Virus record (IMG/VR): IMGVR_UViG_3300049845_000291
Coordinates: 88,209-152,208 of that record
Strand: one strand, 5' to 3'
DNA length: 64,000 bases
Source: a virus
Shown here: positions 8,137 to 16,595 of the stretch, in pieces
Layout: the number at the start of each line of letters is the position of its first letter
Numbering within the stretch: position 1 is the first letter of the stretch
Made by a program: the position numbers and the translations under genes
Notes under the pieces: generated by a model
Told to the model about the DNA's origin: nothing
The model's database searches: none
The model's input: the letters and a program-made list of their open reading frames with translations, nothing else

Positions 8137-8973
8137 TTAGGTGTTTGACCTGGTGGCATTATACAGCTCTTCAACCTTCTTGGGATCAATTTCTGTAACG
8201 GGCTGGAAGCGTGGCACGAGTCGCAGATACAGATCTCCACGGCCGGCTGTGGAGTCGCGGTTCCAGTTCCAGTACCCTCGGCCGGCGACCTTCAGGCGCT
8301 GCGTTCGGTACTCGAACGCGCTTGGCACGCGAACCTCGAGCTCCTTGTCGAGGAAGTCCTTGACCTTGATCCAAGAACCAACCATCATGTCGATCGCGTT
8401 GACCTCGACTGGCAGCTCAAGATCGCCGCTGTAGAACATGCCGTTTGGGCTGCCCATCATGCGGAACTCAAAGGGCTCGGTCCGAATGCCGATCCGGACG
8501 ATGATACGACGAACGCGATCACCATCTGGGATTTGGTCCTCGTACGCCACCCCATGTGGCAGTCCCTGTCGAACATTGTACGACACGCTGCGCCCGTTGA
8601 TGTTGATCGGAACACTGCAGCCCTCGTACGCCATCTTGAGCGTCAGCCCAAGGGTCACGGTAGGAGTGAACTCTTGGCGGTGCGCCTCATGGAAGGCCCG
8701 CAGGATCTCGTCGATCTCGCTTGGGCTGCCAGCAAACGACCATGACCCATGTGGCCCACGTTGTGGTCCTCGCTGTGCGCGATCCGCTGCACCGCTGGTG
8801 ATCTGCTCGTACGCCTCGCTGATCTGCTTGAACTTGACCTCGGCAGCGGCCTTCTCAGCCGCGTCTGTGAACTTGTCAGGATGGTGCTTCTGTGCAGCGC
8901 GACGATAAGCTTTCTTGATGTCCTCTTCGCTGTCGCCGCGCTTGACGCCAAGGACTTCGTATGGATCAGTCAA
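8137..8973 (-). CDS. DnaJ-like co-chaperone
   Basis: The 278-residue protein has an N-terminal J domain (residues 1-65) with the HPD motif at 31-33, which would stimulate an Hsp70 ATPase. There is no zinc-finger region. Residues about 115-270 resemble the C-terminal substrate-binding domains of DnaJ/CbpA ([13 protein letters not shown], then [18 protein letters not shown] and [10 protein letters not shown]). It is thus a compact type II-like J protein. No DnaK is in the window, so it probably acts with the host Hsp70, for example in replication or virion folding. The start overlaps the upstream stop by four bases. Confidence 0.9.
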   Translation of the reverse strand: MTDPYEVLGVKRGDSEEDIKKAYRRAAQKHHPDKFTDAAEKAAAEVKFKQISEAYEQITSGAADRAQRGPQRGPHGSWSFAGSPSEIDEILRAFHEAHRQEFTPTVTLGLTLKMAYEGCSVPININGRSVSYNVRQGLPHGVAYEDQIPDGDRVRRIIVRIGIRTEPFEFRMMGSPNGMFYSGDLELPVEVNAIDMMVGSWIKVKDFLDKELEVRVPSAFEYRTQRLKVAGRGYWNWNRDSTAGRGDLYLRLVPRFQPVTEIDPKKVEELYNATRSNT

Positions 8974-9341
8974 GCCCAGTCTCCATTTCGGTATTTCGTG
9001 ATCACGGTGAGCATCAAGTACGTTGGGATCATCAGCATGATGAACAGTGTGCTGAGACCAAAGAACGAGTTGTACAGCAGGTACGTCAAGATCCCGACGT
9101 TGATGACCACCCCGAGCGCGATTTTGCCGACCTTGGTCGGCTTACCACGCAATGCCTTGTGGATGTTTGACGTGTTGTCGGTCAGGTACATGATGAGCAG
9201 GAAGCCCAGTATGGCGCTGATCATCAGGCCAATCAGCACGATCCAGACACCGAACAGGTACAAGAAGGCGCCGTGACCAGTGACCTCATGAAGAGCCAGC
9301 AGGCTCGGCGAGACCAGGATCAGCAGATCAGACAGTTTCAT
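8970..9341 (-). CDS. Small membrane protein
   Basis: The 123-residue protein starts at [10 protein letters not shown]. Three or four hydrophobic segments are visible, around residues 4-15, 22-48 and 70-108, separated by a basic loop ([15 protein letters not shown]). A longer frame opens at 9407 but overlaps the 92-residue gene extensively; the 9341 ATG overlaps that gene by only 14 bases. Function unknown; inner-membrane location likely. Confidence 0.55.
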   Translation of the reverse strand: MKLSDLLILVSPSLLALHEVTGHGAFLYLFGVWIVLIGLMISAILGFLLIMYLTDNTSNIHKALRGKPTKVGKIALGVVINVGILTYLLYNSFFGLSTLFIMLMIPTYLMLTVITKYRNGDWA

Positions 9342-9606
9342 AGCACCCACCCAGCACGCCCTGCGCGTCGATCCATTCGTCAGAGCCTCGACGCAGCACG
9401 TGACCATCAGCGATGATCGTGATTTGCAGCGGCTTCAGCCAGTCCTTGTACTTGGCCTCGTCCTCATGGCGCTTGAGAAACGCCTGAAGTGCATCTCGTT
9501 CAGCTGGTAGGCTGAAGCGAGCATGGACGCTTGGTTCGTACTCATACACGCAACCAAGCGACACATTCAAGGTCTCTGGTCGATAGATGACGTACAACAA
9601 GTTCAT
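9328..9606 (-). CDS. Hypothetical protein
   Basis: The 92-residue protein is not recognised. It starts MNLLYVIYRPETLNVSL and is a mixed alpha/beta soluble protein with no motif. The start overlaps the preceding stop (ATGA). Confidence 0.5.
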   Translation of the reverse strand: MNLLYVIYRPETLNVSLGCVYEYEPSVHARFSLPAERDALQAFLKRHEDEAKYKDWLKPLQITIIADGHVLRRGSDEWIDAQGVLGGCYETV

Positions 9607-9884
9607 GCCTTCTCCTCGTACTCGATTGGGTGCCCAAGTGCGTCTAGCACCACTACCAGGTCCTGCAGGGTGAAACCAGCGTCCAGCGACTTATACAGCA
9701 GCAGCTCTTCTGGGTACGGCCAGACAGCTTCTTGCACGATGGAGAGCGTGGGTGGGTCGATCACTCGATCGACCGTGATCTTGATCATCGGGCCGGCGTG
9801 GCCACCAAGATCCTCTAGGTTTGGGGCTACAACCGTATCCCCATCGTTGATCTCGTTGCCTTTACGGCTTGAAAGAGTTCCCAT
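9603..9884 (-). CDS. Hypothetical protein
   Basis: The 93-residue acidic protein is not recognised. GDTVVAPNLEDLGGHAG near the N terminus could be a small beta-barrel start. A GGGGACC ribosome site lies 4-10 bases before the ATG, and a TAAGAT box in the 65-base gap upstream (9885-9949) is a possible promoter, so this may be the first gene of a short unit that includes the next two genes. Confidence 0.5.
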   Translation of the reverse strand: MGTLSSRKGNEINDGDTVVAPNLEDLGGHAGPMIKITVDRVIDPPTLSIVQEAVWPYPEELLLYKSLDAGFTLQDLVVVLDALGHPIEYEEKA

Positions 9885-9949
9885 GTTCGGTCCCCGTCGT
9901 CATGCCGTATCTTACGCATCGACGACGAGAACTTACAGGAAACAGAGGA

Positions 9950-10495
9950 TCAGTACGAGATCAGCTGATCGTACGCGTCAGTCTTTCGGTCCTTGAACTG
10001 TAGGAAGAAGAACCGCAGGACGTCATGCATCACCTTCTGGACAGCTGGCGGCAGGCTCTTGTACTGCTCCAGGTTGTTCAGCGGCATGGCGTCGACGTTG
10101 AACACCGCGGCCACGAACTCGCGCTCGGCCACCGCTGTGATCCTGAGCTGGCCTTGCTTGAACAGCATCAGGAGCGTCGGCTCACGGTTCACGAGCACGC
10201 AGTACTCGACGAAGTCCATGCAGTCGTCGGCCTCAGTGATCGTGATCTTCGAGTTGACCTTGATCCCTTCAGTCCGACCAGAGACGTATCCCCAACCCAT
10301 GAACTTGACCGGTGTCTCCACCTTAGGGATGCGTTGCCACGGGACCAAGGAACGCAACGAGTACGCGTGCGCCTTGAGCAGGGTGATCGCGGCGGTGAGC
10401 TCGCCGTCCGACATAGTGGCCTTAGGCGGTGGCGGCTTCGGTGTCGCCGGCGTCGCCTCGTGTCGCCGGAACAGTGCCAGAAAGTTCTTGAGCAT
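9950..10495 (-). CDS. Hypothetical protein
   Basis: The 181-residue protein is not recognised. A proline-rich linker (residues 14-24, ATPKPPPP) follows a short hydrophobic/basic N terminus (MLKNFLALFRR). The rest is alpha/beta. The ATG at 10495 starts one base after the topoisomerase stop; an upstream in-frame start would overlap the topoisomerase gene and is less likely. Confidence 0.5.
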   Translation of the reverse strand: MLKNFLALFRRHEATPATPKPPPPKATMSDGELTAAITLLKAHAYSLRSLVPWQRIPKVETPVKFMGWGYVSGRTEGIKVNSKITITEADDCMDFVEYCVLVNREPTLLMLFKQGQLRITAVAEREFVAAVFNVDAMPLNNLEQYKSLPPAVQKVMHDVLRFFFLQFKDRKTDAYDQLISY

Positions 10496-10496
10496 G

Positions 10497-11840
10497 TTAG
10501 AACGGCAGCTTGAGCGCCTTGAGCTCACGTTTGAACATCTCGACCGCGCTGTCGTTCTGCAGGCCGGCCAGGTCTTGCTTCAGGTTCTCGACGTCCTGCT
10601 CGAGCTCCTTGATCTTGTCGTGTGTCAGGTTCCGCATCGGCATGGCCAGCAGCTCGTCGTGCCGTTCAAACCCCTCGTTCACCAACCGCGCGACCAGCTC
10701 CTTGTTCGGTGTGTCACGGAAGAACTTGTAGTTCGCCAGGTAGAACCGAATGAAGCGGATCTTGAGCGAGGCCCAGGCGATGTCAGCCGAGATCTTGCGT
10801 AGCAGCGCCTGCCGACGGTCCTCGTACCGAGCGGTACGCCACTCAGTCCAGTGCTTGAGCAGGTCCTCGACGCTCTCAAACCTGGTCAGGATCCCTTCGC
10901 CGTCCCACACCGTCAGGTTCTCGGTCGCGCGTGACACGAGCTTGAAGAGCTTCTTAAGCTCCTCATCGGTCTTCTGCAGCGTGCTGCGCGGCACGCGGAT
11001 CACGAACTCGAACCCGTTCTTGTCTGACAGGTTGTCGTAATCGGTGATGACGCCACGATCTTCGAGCTTGTCGAGATGTGCCTTGTACTGGTCGCTCTGC
11101 AAGCCAATCGGGAGCTCGGTCACCGTGATGGTGCAGGTCCGACCTTCCTTGACGGTGTACTTGCCTTCGATCACGACCTGACCAGTCTCGCGATCGCGAC
11201 TGATGGTCCCAGCAAACCCGCGCCACCATGGCGTCAGGGTGTGCGGCTTCAGCGCCCGCCCGTCAAGAACCTTGAGGATTGCGGCGCGCAGCTCCTCTGG
11301 GTTGTACGCCAGGATGTTGGTGCTGTGCCCGGTGCCCATGCCCTCGGCCCCGTTCACCAGGACCAGCGGGAGAATGGGACAGAAGAACCGTGGCTCGACG
11401 GCCATGCCGTTCGACATCACGTGCTCGAAGATCAGGTCATCGTCCTTGCGGATGAGCTGGCGAAACCATGGGGCGAGCTTGGTCTTGATGTACCGTGAAG
11501 CTGAGGCGCGCTTGTTCAGCCGATCACCGAACTGACCGAACTTCTCGAACAACGGGATGTTGTTGCTGCCAGCGAAGTCCTGCGCCAGACCAACGATCGT
11601 GCCCTCGAGCGACCCGACGCCATGGTGGTAATCGGTGGTGCTGGCCGCGGCGGCCGCGATGCGCTCGACAGTGTCCTTGTCGACGTTCTCACCGCGCTTC
11701 ATCATGCCCCAGACCGCCTTGCGGTGCGCCTGCTTCATGCCGTCCCCGATGAAGGGGATGCCACGCACGTTCGAGTGCGCGCTGTACAGGCGCAGCTTGT
11801 CGTCGATGAACTCCGACGCGGAGAGTACTTGATGGGTCAT
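10497..11840 (-). CDS. 52: DNA topoisomerase II medium subunit (gp52 type)
   Basis: This is the DNA-cleaving subunit of the T4-type split topoisomerase II. The 447-residue chain contains RASASRY with the catalytic Tyr at about residue 117 (T4 gp52 has AAASRY), the winged-helix region before it, and a C-terminal coiled coil (KIKELEQDVENLKQDLAG). Length matches T4 gp52 (442). I chose the ATG at 11840 because a TACAAT box ends five bases upstream, like other leaderless starts here. An ATG at 11855 overlapping the previous stop (ATGA) would add five residues. It works with the large subunit at 12560-14449. Confidence 0.93.
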   Translation of the reverse strand: MTHQVLSASEFIDDKLRLYSAHSNVRGIPFIGDGMKQAHRKAVWGMMKRGENVDKDTVERIAAAAASTTDYHHGVGSLEGTIVGLAQDFAGSNNIPLFEKFGQFGDRLNKRASASRYIKTKLAPWFRQLIRKDDDLIFEHVMSNGMAVEPRFFCPILPLVLVNGAEGMGTGHSTNILAYNPEELRAAILKVLDGRALKPHTLTPWWRGFAGTISRDRETGQVVIEGKYTVKEGRTCTITVTELPIGLQSDQYKAHLDKLEDRGVITDYDNLSDKNGFEFVIRVPRSTLQKTDEELKKLFKLVSRATENLTVWDGEGILTRFESVEDLLKHWTEWRTARYEDRRQALLRKISADIAWASLKIRFIRFYLANYKFFRDTPNKELVARLVNEGFERHDELLAMPMRNLTHDKIKELEQDVENLKQDLAGLQNDSAVEMFKRELKALKLPF

Positions 11841-11845
11841 AGTTG

Positions 11846-11851
11846 ATTGTA
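11846..11851 (-). promoter_or_regulatory. Promoter -10 box (TGATACAAT) five bases from gene 52 start
   Basis: TACAAT on the minus strand, preceded by TGA (extended -10), lies five bases before the ATG at 11840. It matches a recurrent leaderless arrangement in this window. No -35 box is obvious. Confidence 0.45.
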
Positions 11852-12115
11852 TCATCGCATCGTTGTAGGGGTCAGCACGCACGGCACGATCTCGAGAACC
11901 GGAGAGACCTGGCTGTTCGAGCGCTCAACGCGACGACCAAGGTTCCACCAGATCGGAGTACGCCGAAGCAAGTCATTCATGCGGTCAAGTGCCTCTTGCG
12001 CCTGGATGCTTGTATGGAAGATGTGTGCGGTGTCAAAGGTCCCTAGTGCCACCCACCGAGTGGACTCAAGCCAGCTACCGCTGACCGCGTCTCGAATGGC
12101 GTACATGTGTCTCAT
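11852..12115 (-). CDS. Hypothetical protein
   Basis: The 87-residue protein is not recognised. It starts MRHMYAIRDAVSGSWLES, giving a beta-rich N terminus followed by a helix (SIQAQEALDRMNDLL). The start overlaps the stop of a 27-codon frame (ATGA), and the stop overlaps a possible topoisomerase start. A longer frame up to 12262 would run into the previous gene and is rejected. Confidence 0.5.
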   Translation of the reverse strand: MRHMYAIRDAVSGSWLESTRWVALGTFDTAHIFHTSIQAQEALDRMNDLLRRTPIWWNLGRRVERSNSQVSPVLEIVPCVLTPTTMR

Positions 12116-12195
12116 ACCGTTCCTCGGTACTGGCCGCAGGCCGCACAGAACCTGAGCTCCTTCATGTTCAGCTCTGACGGCAGCGGAAAGATCAT
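12112..12195 (-). CDS. Possible 27-residue coupled microprotein
   Basis: The reading frame starts at an ATG overlapping the stop of the 121-residue gene (TGATG) and ends in an ATGA overlap with the 87-residue gene. It encodes MIFPLPSELNMKELRFCAAC then eight more residues ending RGTV. The CxxC pair resembles half of a zinc ribbon. The perfect start and stop coupling suggests it is translated, either as a real microprotein or as a coupling leader. Confidence 0.4.
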   Translation of the reverse strand: MIFPLPSELNMKELRFCAACGQYRGTV

Positions 12196-12560
12196 CACTT
12201 CGACTCCTTCTTGGCCTTGACCTTCTTTTCGCGTTCGTTGAAGAACTGAGAGCACAGATCATCGGTCAAGGAGTTCATGTGTGAGATCAGCGACAGCACG
12301 TCGCGGATCTCACCAGCGATGAAGAACTCCTTGACCTTCATGGAGCTCGTCTGCAGCAGCCTGATGGTGGCGCCGCGACGCTCACCAAGCGAAACGCGTC
12401 GGCCAGTCGTGACGTTGATCGAGTACAGGTACTCAGTTGACGAGAGCTTTGGATAGACCTTGAAGCTCTCATCACCAGCCACGACGTGCGTGCCGTCATC
12501 GCTTAGCGAGTACTCCTTGAGCACCCGACCGTTTGGTGCGCGAACGGTGCCGGCTCGCAT
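12195..12560 (-). CDS. Hypothetical protein between topoisomerase genes
   Basis: The 121-residue protein is not recognised. The N-terminal 70 residues are beta-rich; the last 20 are very basic (REKKVKAKKESK). It lies between the two topoisomerase subunit genes. A GGAGGAG ribosome site precedes the ATG, which overlaps the large-subunit stop (TGATG). Nucleic-acid binding is possible from the basic tail. Confidence 0.5.
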   Translation of the reverse strand: MRAGTVRAPNGRVLKEYSLSDDGTHVVAGDESFKVYPKLSSTEYLYSINVTTGRRVSLGERRGATIRLLQTSSMKVKEFFIAGEIRDVLSLISHMNSLTDDLCSQFFNEREKKVKAKKESK

Positions 12561-14449
12561 CACTCCTCCACGTGGAAGTACCGGATGTTTTCCAGCCAGA
12601 CCTTGCGCTCGTCTTGGAAGGTGTTGCCGAACACGAGCTCGAACTTCTCGAGGTCAGCGGCCTCGAGCTCCGTGACGCGGACCAGGTACCTCTCGCGATT
12701 CTCAAGGAAGCGCTCGAAGATCTCGGTGTCGAAGCCGCCAAGACCCTTGTAGTACTCGGCCTTGTGCTTCGGCGCCTTGAGGGCCCAGGCCTTGTATTCG
12801 TCCTCGGTGAAGAACTCGTGGATCTCACCGCGGCCCGTTGTTGCGATGTACAGCGGGGTGTTCATGCGGTAGATCACGCCGAGCTTAAACAGCTCAGGCC
12901 AGTACTTGGCCCAGAACGACAGCAACAGCGATGAGATGTGGAAGCCATCGAGGTCCTGGTCACTTAGGATCACGAGCTTGCCGAACCGCAGCTGCGTGAC
13001 CGAGTGCACCGTTTCGCCGATCTGCAAACCAGTGACCGTGAGCATGTTCGCGATCTCGTTGTTCGCGATCACCTCCTTGATCTCGGCATCGTACACATTC
13101 AGCGGCTTGCCTCGCAAGCTGAACGAGCCGATGTACTTGTTCTTGCCGCGTGCGGACTGGATGGAGTTCCGAGCTGAGTCACCCTCGGTGAAGTACAGCT
13201 CGCACAGGTGCCGATCGCGCTTCTCGACCGCGTCATCGAACTTGTCGACACGCTTTGGGTTCGTCTTGGCCGCTTCCTTGTTCAGCTTCCGCAGCTCAGC
13301 CAGCTCAGCCGCCTTCTGCTTGGCCTCCACCCAGTCCAGCACCGCTTGGATGATCGGGGACTTGATCAACTTCTTGACCATAGCCTCGGGCACGGACCAC
13401 GTGGTCTTGTACGTGCCAGGCTGGCTGATCATGTTCTCCTTGGTCTGCGACGAGAACTTCGGGCGGTTGATGTTCGCGCTGATGTACACGCGGATGTGAT
13501 TCCGAATGTCAGCAGGCTTGACCTCGACCTTATGCTTTTTCTTGATGTACTCGCGCACCGCTTCCGTGATCTGGTCGGTGACGTACCAGACATGCGTGCC
13601 ACCTTGGTAGGTCTCGACGGAGTTCACGAAGCTGACCTGCTCGAAGCCGTCGCTGTGTGACACGCCGACCTTCCAGTCCTCGGTGTCATCGTACACGTAC
13701 TCGTCGGTGTACAGCGCGATGTAGTCCCCGAAGTCGCGAATCAGGATGCGCTCGCCGTTCACGTAGAACTTGACCTTTGGATTGCACGCCGCGGCGTCGG
13801 CAATCTTCTTGGTCATCTTGAGCGCATGATCGGCGTCGAGCCCCTTGAGCTTGAAGAACGTGTAATCGGGCACGAACGAGATCTTCGTGCGGTTCTTCCC
13901 GTCAGGCTTGATCTTCGGCTCGGTGCGCTCGCGCATACCGTTGAAGAAATCCTGAGTGAGGACCTTCTTGCCGTCGCAGCTCTCGACGCGAAAGTGCGTG
14001 CTCAGGATGTTGGTGAGCGTGCTGCCGACACCGTTCGTGCCGATGAGCTGCTGGTCTTCGGCGTCGTTGAAGTTCGAGCCAGCCCGTAGGTTCGAGAACA
14101 CGGTCTCGGCGACGTACGTACCGGTCTGCGGGTGCTTCTCAACCGGGATACCGCGACCGTTGTCGGTCACACTGATCATGCCGCTCTGATCGAAGTCCAC
14201 GCGAATCGAATCGAGCACGGTTGGTGCGCGGCGATGCTCGTCAATCGCGTTGTCGAGAATCTCGCTGAAGATCTTGACGAGCGCCGGGATGTACGAGATC
14301 CGACGCTTAACCATCTTCTTCGCGGCTGGATCGTACACCCACTCCTCGGAGGTGCTGAGCTCGGTCGAGCCGGCGTACATGCCTGTGCGACGGCGTACGT
14401 GCTCAATCTCGTCGAGCACCTGATATGTTTGGGCGATGTGCTTGGTCAT
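12560..14449 (-). CDS. 39: DNA topoisomerase II large subunit (gp39/gp60 type)
   Basis: This is the ATPase and metal-binding subunit of phage topoisomerase II. The 629-residue chain has the GHKL ATP site (EILDNAIDEH at 63-72, DNGRGIPV at 96-103, GTNGVGS at 137-143), a transducer region, and a TOPRIM domain with TEGDSA at 421-426 and DQDLDG at 497-502. It is uninterrupted, unlike T4 where this region is split into genes 39 and 60. Together with gene 52 it should form the complete enzyme used in phage replication. A perfect TATAAT box ends six bases from the ATG. Confidence 0.96.
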   Translation of the reverse strand: MTKHIAQTYQVLDEIEHVRRRTGMYAGSTELSTSEEWVYDPAAKKMVKRRISYIPALVKIFSEILDNAIDEHRRAPTVLDSIRVDFDQSGMISVTDNGRGIPVEKHPQTGTYVAETVFSNLRAGSNFNDAEDQQLIGTNGVGSTLTNILSTHFRVESCDGKKVLTQDFFNGMRERTEPKIKPDGKNRTKISFVPDYTFFKLKGLDADHALKMTKKIADAAACNPKVKFYVNGERILIRDFGDYIALYTDEYVYDDTEDWKVGVSHSDGFEQVSFVNSVETYQGGTHVWYVTDQITEAVREYIKKKHKVEVKPADIRNHIRVYISANINRPKFSSQTKENMISQPGTYKTTWSVPEAMVKKLIKSPIIQAVLDWVEAKQKAAELAELRKLNKEAAKTNPKRVDKFDDAVEKRDRHLCELYFTEGDSARNSIQSARGKNKYIGSFSLRGKPLNVYDAEIKEVIANNEIANMLTVTGLQIGETVHSVTQLRFGKLVILSDQDLDGFHISSLLLSFWAKYWPELFKLGVIYRMNTPLYIATTGRGEIHEFFTEDEYKAWALKAPKHKAEYYKGLGGFDTEIFERFLENRERYLVRVTELEAADLEKFELVFGNTFQDERKVWLENIRYFHVEE

Positions 14450-14455
14450 GAGGCT

Positions 14456-14461
14456 ATTATA
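14456..14461 (-). promoter_or_regulatory. Promoter -10 box (TATAAT) six bases from gene 39 start
   Basis: A perfect consensus TATAAT on the minus strand is followed by AGCCTC and the ATG at 14449. Spacing equals that of the boxes at 7551, 29423 and 35729, so a leaderless message is predicted. Confidence 0.55.
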
Positions 14462-14464
14462 GCG

Positions 14465-14740
14465 TCAGCGCTCGAGCTCGCTTAGTTGCCTGATGTGCAC
14501 TCGGGAGGCCTTGGTGACCTCGAGCATCCGTTGAAACTCGAGGCCAACTGCCCGATAACCGACGTGAGAGTACGACTCGTACTCGTCAGGCACCGGTCCC
14601 GTGCGCCCCGCAAGTTCCCTGGTAAGAAATTGATCCGCGGCGGCCTTGTTCTCGAAGATGTAGTACCCATCAGGCCGCACGCCCCAACCACGCTCGTGCT
14701 CGGTGATCTCAAGCACGTACACCGACGAGGTCGGTGTCAT
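14465..14740 (-). CDS. Hypothetical protein
   Basis: The 91-residue protein is not recognised. It is an alpha/beta protein with two strands in the first 30 residues (VYVLEITEHERGWGV) and a helix starting FENKAAADQFLTREL. It starts at a TGATG overlap with the YqeY-like gene and ends 15 bases before the gene 39 start, just upstream of its promoter box. Confidence 0.5.
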   Translation of the reverse strand: MTPTSSVYVLEITEHERGWGVRPDGYYIFENKAAADQFLTRELAGRTGPVPDEYESYSHVGYRAVGLEFQRMLEVTKASRVHIRQLSELER

Positions 14741-15165
14741 CAGAACCTCGCCTTGACGAGCGTGCTGGCCATGGCGCCGTCGTACTGGCCGCCGGCCCGT
14801 TCCTTGAGAAGCTTCATGATCTCACCGACGCTCTTGGCGCCGTTCTGCACGAGCTGGTCGATCAGCGCTCCCAGCGCCGCTTCATCGAGCTGCTGTGGGA
14901 GGTACCGCAGCAAGACGTGCTTCTCGTACTCGAGATCGAGCTCGCGGTCGTCGGCACGACCGGCTAGGACCTTCAGGGACTCGTCGATGTTCTTGACGGT
15001 TTTCTTGACGGCCGCCACGACCTCGGCATCAGTTGGCTCGTGTCCCGTGTTCTTGGCTTGGGTTTCGAGCTCACCGATCAAGGTTGTCAAGGTGGCGGCG
15101 GTCTTGTGCTGGCGGGCCTTCCTTGCGGTCAGCGCGTCAGCCTTGATGGTGCTCAGCAGGCTCAT
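14740..15165 (-). CDS. YqeY-like (GatB tail domain) protein
   Basis: The 141-residue helical protein begins MSLLSTIKADALTARKARQ and carries the YqeY signature YEKHVLLRYLPQQL, then a C-terminal GEIMKLLKERAGGQYDGAM segment. YqeY proteins share the tail domain of GatB, a subunit of the tRNA-dependent amidotransferase; their own function is poorly known. An ATG at 15177 is in frame, but GGAGG lies five bases before 15165, so that start is preferred. Confidence 0.85.
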   Translation of the reverse strand: MSLLSTIKADALTARKARQHKTAATLTTLIGELETQAKNTGHEPTDAEVVAAVKKTVKNIDESLKVLAGRADDRELDLEYEKHVLLRYLPQQLDEAALGALIDQLVQNGAKSVGEIMKLLKERAGGQYDGAMASTLVKARF

Positions 15166-15225
15166 TGGCTCCTCCATTGGTGTCGTTGAACAATAACACC
15201 TGTGTGCACCATCTGGTGCCTGATC
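15166..15225 (-). promoter_or_regulatory. Intergenic hairpin and possible promoter
   Basis: After the glycosylase stop the minus strand has GCACCAGATGGTGC, a 6-bp stem, then ACAGGTGTTATTGTTC with a TATTGT box, then GGAGG and the YqeY start. It could separate the two units by weak termination plus a new start. Neither is strong. Confidence 0.3.
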
Positions 15226-16044
15226 CTAGGACGATGTCACCAGGTCTTTGACACGACTCGGCGCCCACCACACGGTTCGACCGTGCCGGTCGGAGTACGA
15301 CTCCACCGGCTCGCCGTAGTGCCCACGCTGTTGGCCGTAGCACACGTTCCGGTACGAGGCGCCGTTGATCAACGGATGGCGGTCCTCGAGTGCCGAGTGG
15401 CTCAGGTCGTACAGCGCACACCAGATCTTGACGCGCTCGGTGCCAGTGATGCTTGTTGCGGCCCGGCGCGGATCGATCTGAGCCATGTACAGTCCATCGG
15501 CCCGCAGGTAGTTCCCACAGCCGGCGGCAATCCGCTGGTCGAGCAGCGCCTCGGCGATGGTCACGTTCTTGCCGAACCGGTTCAGCCGTTCCTCGAACTG
15601 CGGGATGCACAGCTGAAGCTGTTCTGCCGGGGTCATGATGTCCGGCCCGAGCTCGTTCAGCTTGCGCTTCGCCTCAGCGAGGGACACGACCTTGAACGTG
15701 CCAAAGTTCCGCGGGTCACAGAAGCACAGGAACTGCGGGCTGCCCTCGAGCTCGAGCTCGATCCGCAGGTGCTGCAGCGAGTTCGTGTGCTCCAGGTACC
15801 ACCAGCCCGTCATGCCGAGGGTGCTGAGCACCGCGAAGCGCTCGTTCCCCTTCATGAAGTACAGCACGATCAGCTTGCCCTTGACCTTGATGCGCTCCAG
15901 GAAAGCGCCCTCGATGTTCGAGATCTCGGGGATGGGGGCGCGCATGTACCGACCGCTCTTGATCGACACACGCTTCACAGTGCGGCCAATGACCGGTTGC
16001 ACGTGAGTTCGTGCCACGTGCAGCACCTCAGGTCCTTCGGGCAT
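15226..16044 (-). CDS. Fpg/Nei family DNA glycosylase, zincless type
   Basis: The enzyme removes oxidised bases and cuts the abasic site. From MPEGPEV the 272-residue chain has the N-terminal catalytic Pro, Glu3, Lys57 in VKGKL, and the helix-two-turn-helix with GNYLRAD at 177-183. Length fits Fpg. The C-terminal finger keeps its shape and DNA-binding Arg (HGRTVWW) but the four zinc cysteines are absent, as in zincless NEIL1-type enzymes. An in-frame ATG at 16086 overlaps the previous stop and would add 14 residues that block the N-terminal proline; GGAAG seven bases before 16044 supports the shorter, active form. Confidence 0.9.
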   Translation of the reverse strand: MPEGPEVLHVARTHVQPVIGRTVKRVSIKSGRYMRAPIPEISNIEGAFLERIKVKGKLIVLYFMKGNERFAVLSTLGMTGWWYLEHTNSLQHLRIELELEGSPQFLCFCDPRNFGTFKVVSLAEAKRKLNELGPDIMTPAEQLQLCIPQFEERLNRFGKNVTIAEALLDQRIAAGCGNYLRADGLYMAQIDPRRAATSITGTERVKIWCALYDLSHSALEDRHPLINGASYRNVCYGQQRGHYGEPVESYSDRHGRTVWWAPSRVKDLVTSS

Positions 16045-16082
16045 GGGATCTTCCAGGTTCTTGATGAGCTCGAGAAATTCGG

Positions 16083-16301
16083 TCATATGAGGTACCACAG
16101 GGTGTCGGCGGCCGCGACCAACAGGCCAAGAACTCCCAGGGTCAGCATCACGTTTCGGAGGAAATCTGAACTTTGGTCCCCGCCAAAGATGGTCTCGTGG
16201 CTTTTCACGTGTGTACGGTGCGCGAAGAACGCGATGCCAAAGCACATGAGCGGCCAGATCCAGGATGCCAGGACCTTGATGAGCTCGTGGTCGATGTCCA
16301 T
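16083..16301 (-). CDS. Small membrane protein
   Basis: The 72-residue protein has two hydrophobic segments (about residues 9-26 and 51-70) separated by a polar loop with several His (HRTHVKSHE). It starts at the ATG overlapping the preceding stop (TGATG). Function unknown; probably an inner-membrane hairpin. Confidence 0.5.
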   Translation of the reverse strand: MDIDHELIKVLASWIWPLMCFGIAFFAHRTHVKSHETIFGGDQSSDFLRNVMLTLGVLGLLVAAADTLWYLI

Positions 16302-16576
16302 CACGCTCGATGCTCCTTGAGGTAACGGTTCTTGGCAGGCACCAACGGCACGAAACCGGGCTTGATGGCCGGCAGATGCATCTTCAGCGCGAGCTGGTTG
16401 TCAGCGAAGTGCTCGTGCAGGAAGTGCACGAGCCGGTCCTTGGCCGCGAGCAACCGAACCGTGGTCAGATCGGACTTGGGGACCTTGAGGAAGATCTGCA
16501 CGTCGACGCCGTGCGGCTTGGCGCGCTTCGTGAAGGTCCCAACGTGCCCGTGAATGGAGATGTCGATGTAGCTCAT
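16301..16576 (-). CDS. Hypothetical protein
   Basis: The 91-residue protein is not recognised. It has a beta-rich N terminus (YIDISIHGHVGTFTKR), a helix with HFLHEHFADNQLALK and a basic C terminus. Part of the run of small coupled genes upstream of the DNA glycosylase. Confidence 0.5.
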   Translation of the reverse strand: MSYIDISIHGHVGTFTKRAKPHGVDVQIFLKVPKSDLTTVRLLAAKDRLVHFLHEHFADNQLALKMHLPAIKPGFVPLVPAKNRYLKEHRA

Positions 16577-16595
16577 TGCTTGCAGCCAAAGCCCA

